From: Alphaproteobacteria bacterium
GTDB taxonomy: Bacteria; Pseudomonadota; Alphaproteobacteria; Puniceispirillales; Puniceispirillaceae
Direction: 5' to 3'
Assembly: GCA_011522945.1 (NCBI GenBank)
Contig: WTHY01000003.1
Span: forward strand, 1 to 6,900
Length of the DNA stretch: 6,900 nucleotides
The notes under the pieces are model-generated. The model searched no databases and had not been told where the DNA came from. It saw only the letters and a list, made by a program, of their open reading frames with translations. Within the stretch, counting starts at the first letter, position 1, and each line of letters opens with the position of its first letter. A program made the position numbers and the translations under genes. Below are positions 6,616 through 6,900 of the stretch, piece by piece.

Positions 6616-6854
6616 ATGTACGATAAACTTATAGGTAGTGTAAATAAAATAAAATACACCTATGAAAGGTTTATGATCTTGCTAGCTGTTCTGTTCTGCA
6701 TAGTCTGCTGTAATGCGTCAGCGCTACCAATGCTAAATGGGATTTCCGATATATATCAGCACAGGCAGGTGAAGAGATACAGCTGGGTATAACCAAAGAC
6801 TCAGGGCTGTGCTCTCATCAATTTAGGAATTATGTACGGCCAAAGATTTTGTGA
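6616..6854 (+). pseudogene. Possible frameshifted small secretory protein gene (unrecognised)
   Basis: I do not recognise this gene. An ATG at 6616 opens a 58-codon frame to a TAA at 6790-6792. Its first part has lysines and an arginine, then the hydrophobic run MILLAVLFCIVCC ending in NASA, which reads like a Sec signal peptide with an A-X-A cleavage site. An internal ATG at 6673 has AAAGG just upstream, at short spacing. After the signal-like part, the other + frame becomes more protein-like: from 6714 it reads through residues such as AKWDFRYISAQAGEEIQLG to a TGA at 6852-6854. Joining the two would need one added base between about 6714 and 6735. This may be a decayed gene, an assembly error near the contig end, or chance. 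The upstream half is stronger than the downstream half. Confidence 0.3.
6631..6663. repeat. Imperfect inverted repeat before the signal-peptide-like frame
   Basis: ATAGGTAGTGTA (6631-6642) and TACACCTAT (6655-6663) are complementary over nine pairs if three bases are bulged out, and they flank an A/T-only spacer. If the small frame starts at 6673, this lies directly in front of it and could be an operator or leader hairpin. If it starts at 6616, the repeat is inside the gene. It may be chance in A/T-rich DNA. Confidence 0.35.
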
Positions 6855-6885
6855 ACTGGTCTCTTATTAAAGCTGGCTTGTATAT

Positions 6886-6900
6886 CTGTCTCTTATACAC
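6886..6900. other. Probable Tn5/Nextera mosaic-end adapter remnant
   Basis: The last 15 bases, CTGTCTCTTATACAC, match exactly the first 15 bases of the 19-base Tn5 mosaic-end adapter read-through used in transposase-based library preparation. An exact 15-base match flush with the end is very unlikely by chance. This is most likely untrimmed adapter, so it should not be read as genome or as a natural Tn5 end. Confidence 0.88.

Noticed and set aside
6714..6735. Programmed ribosomal frameshift in the signal-peptide-like frame
   Set aside because: There is no slippery heptamer or evident downstream stimulatory structure; decay or sequence error is simpler.

Overview
The window is a stretch of core chromosome from a bacterium that is most likely an alphaproteobacterium. 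This rests on the gene order rel - DUF2062 - pdxJ - acpS - lepB - rnc - era - recO and on alphaproteobacterial-style protein sequences, such as the RNase III signature ERLEFLGDRVLGL and the LepB and RecO sequence types. Base composition looks moderately A/T-leaning by eye. A marine or uncultured lineage is possible, but the sequence does not establish genus or species.

Positions 1-6245 hold eight genes, all on the + strand and tightly packed. The first is the 3' part of a bifunctional (p)ppGpp synthetase/hydrolase, cut by the window edge. Next come a DUF2062 membrane protein, pyridoxine 5'-phosphate synthase (pdxJ), holo-ACP synthase (acpS), signal peptidase I (lepB), ribonuclease III (rnc), the ribosome-assembly GTPase Era and the recombination mediator RecO. 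Neighbouring genes overlap by 1 to 8 bases or lie within 30 bases of each other, and no terminator or promoter is evident between them. They are therefore probably co-transcribed, linking stringent response, cofactor and lipid supply, protein export, RNA processing, ribosome maturation and DNA repair. Two gene starts (pdxJ and era) are best placed downstream of the longest reading frame.

Positions 6246-6885 contain no intact recognisable gene. They hold 2.5 copies of a 14-bp tandem repeat, a 7-bp hairpin, a compact block of overlapping inverted repeats, and a short reading frame that looks like a signal peptide whose continuation lies in another frame, so it may be a decayed or mis-assembled secretory gene.

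The last 15 bases match the Tn5/Nextera mosaic-end adapter exactly and are probably library sequence rather than genome. The extreme right edge should be trusted less than the rest. I found no convincing new biological system; the tail is the only part not explained by standard housekeeping genes.
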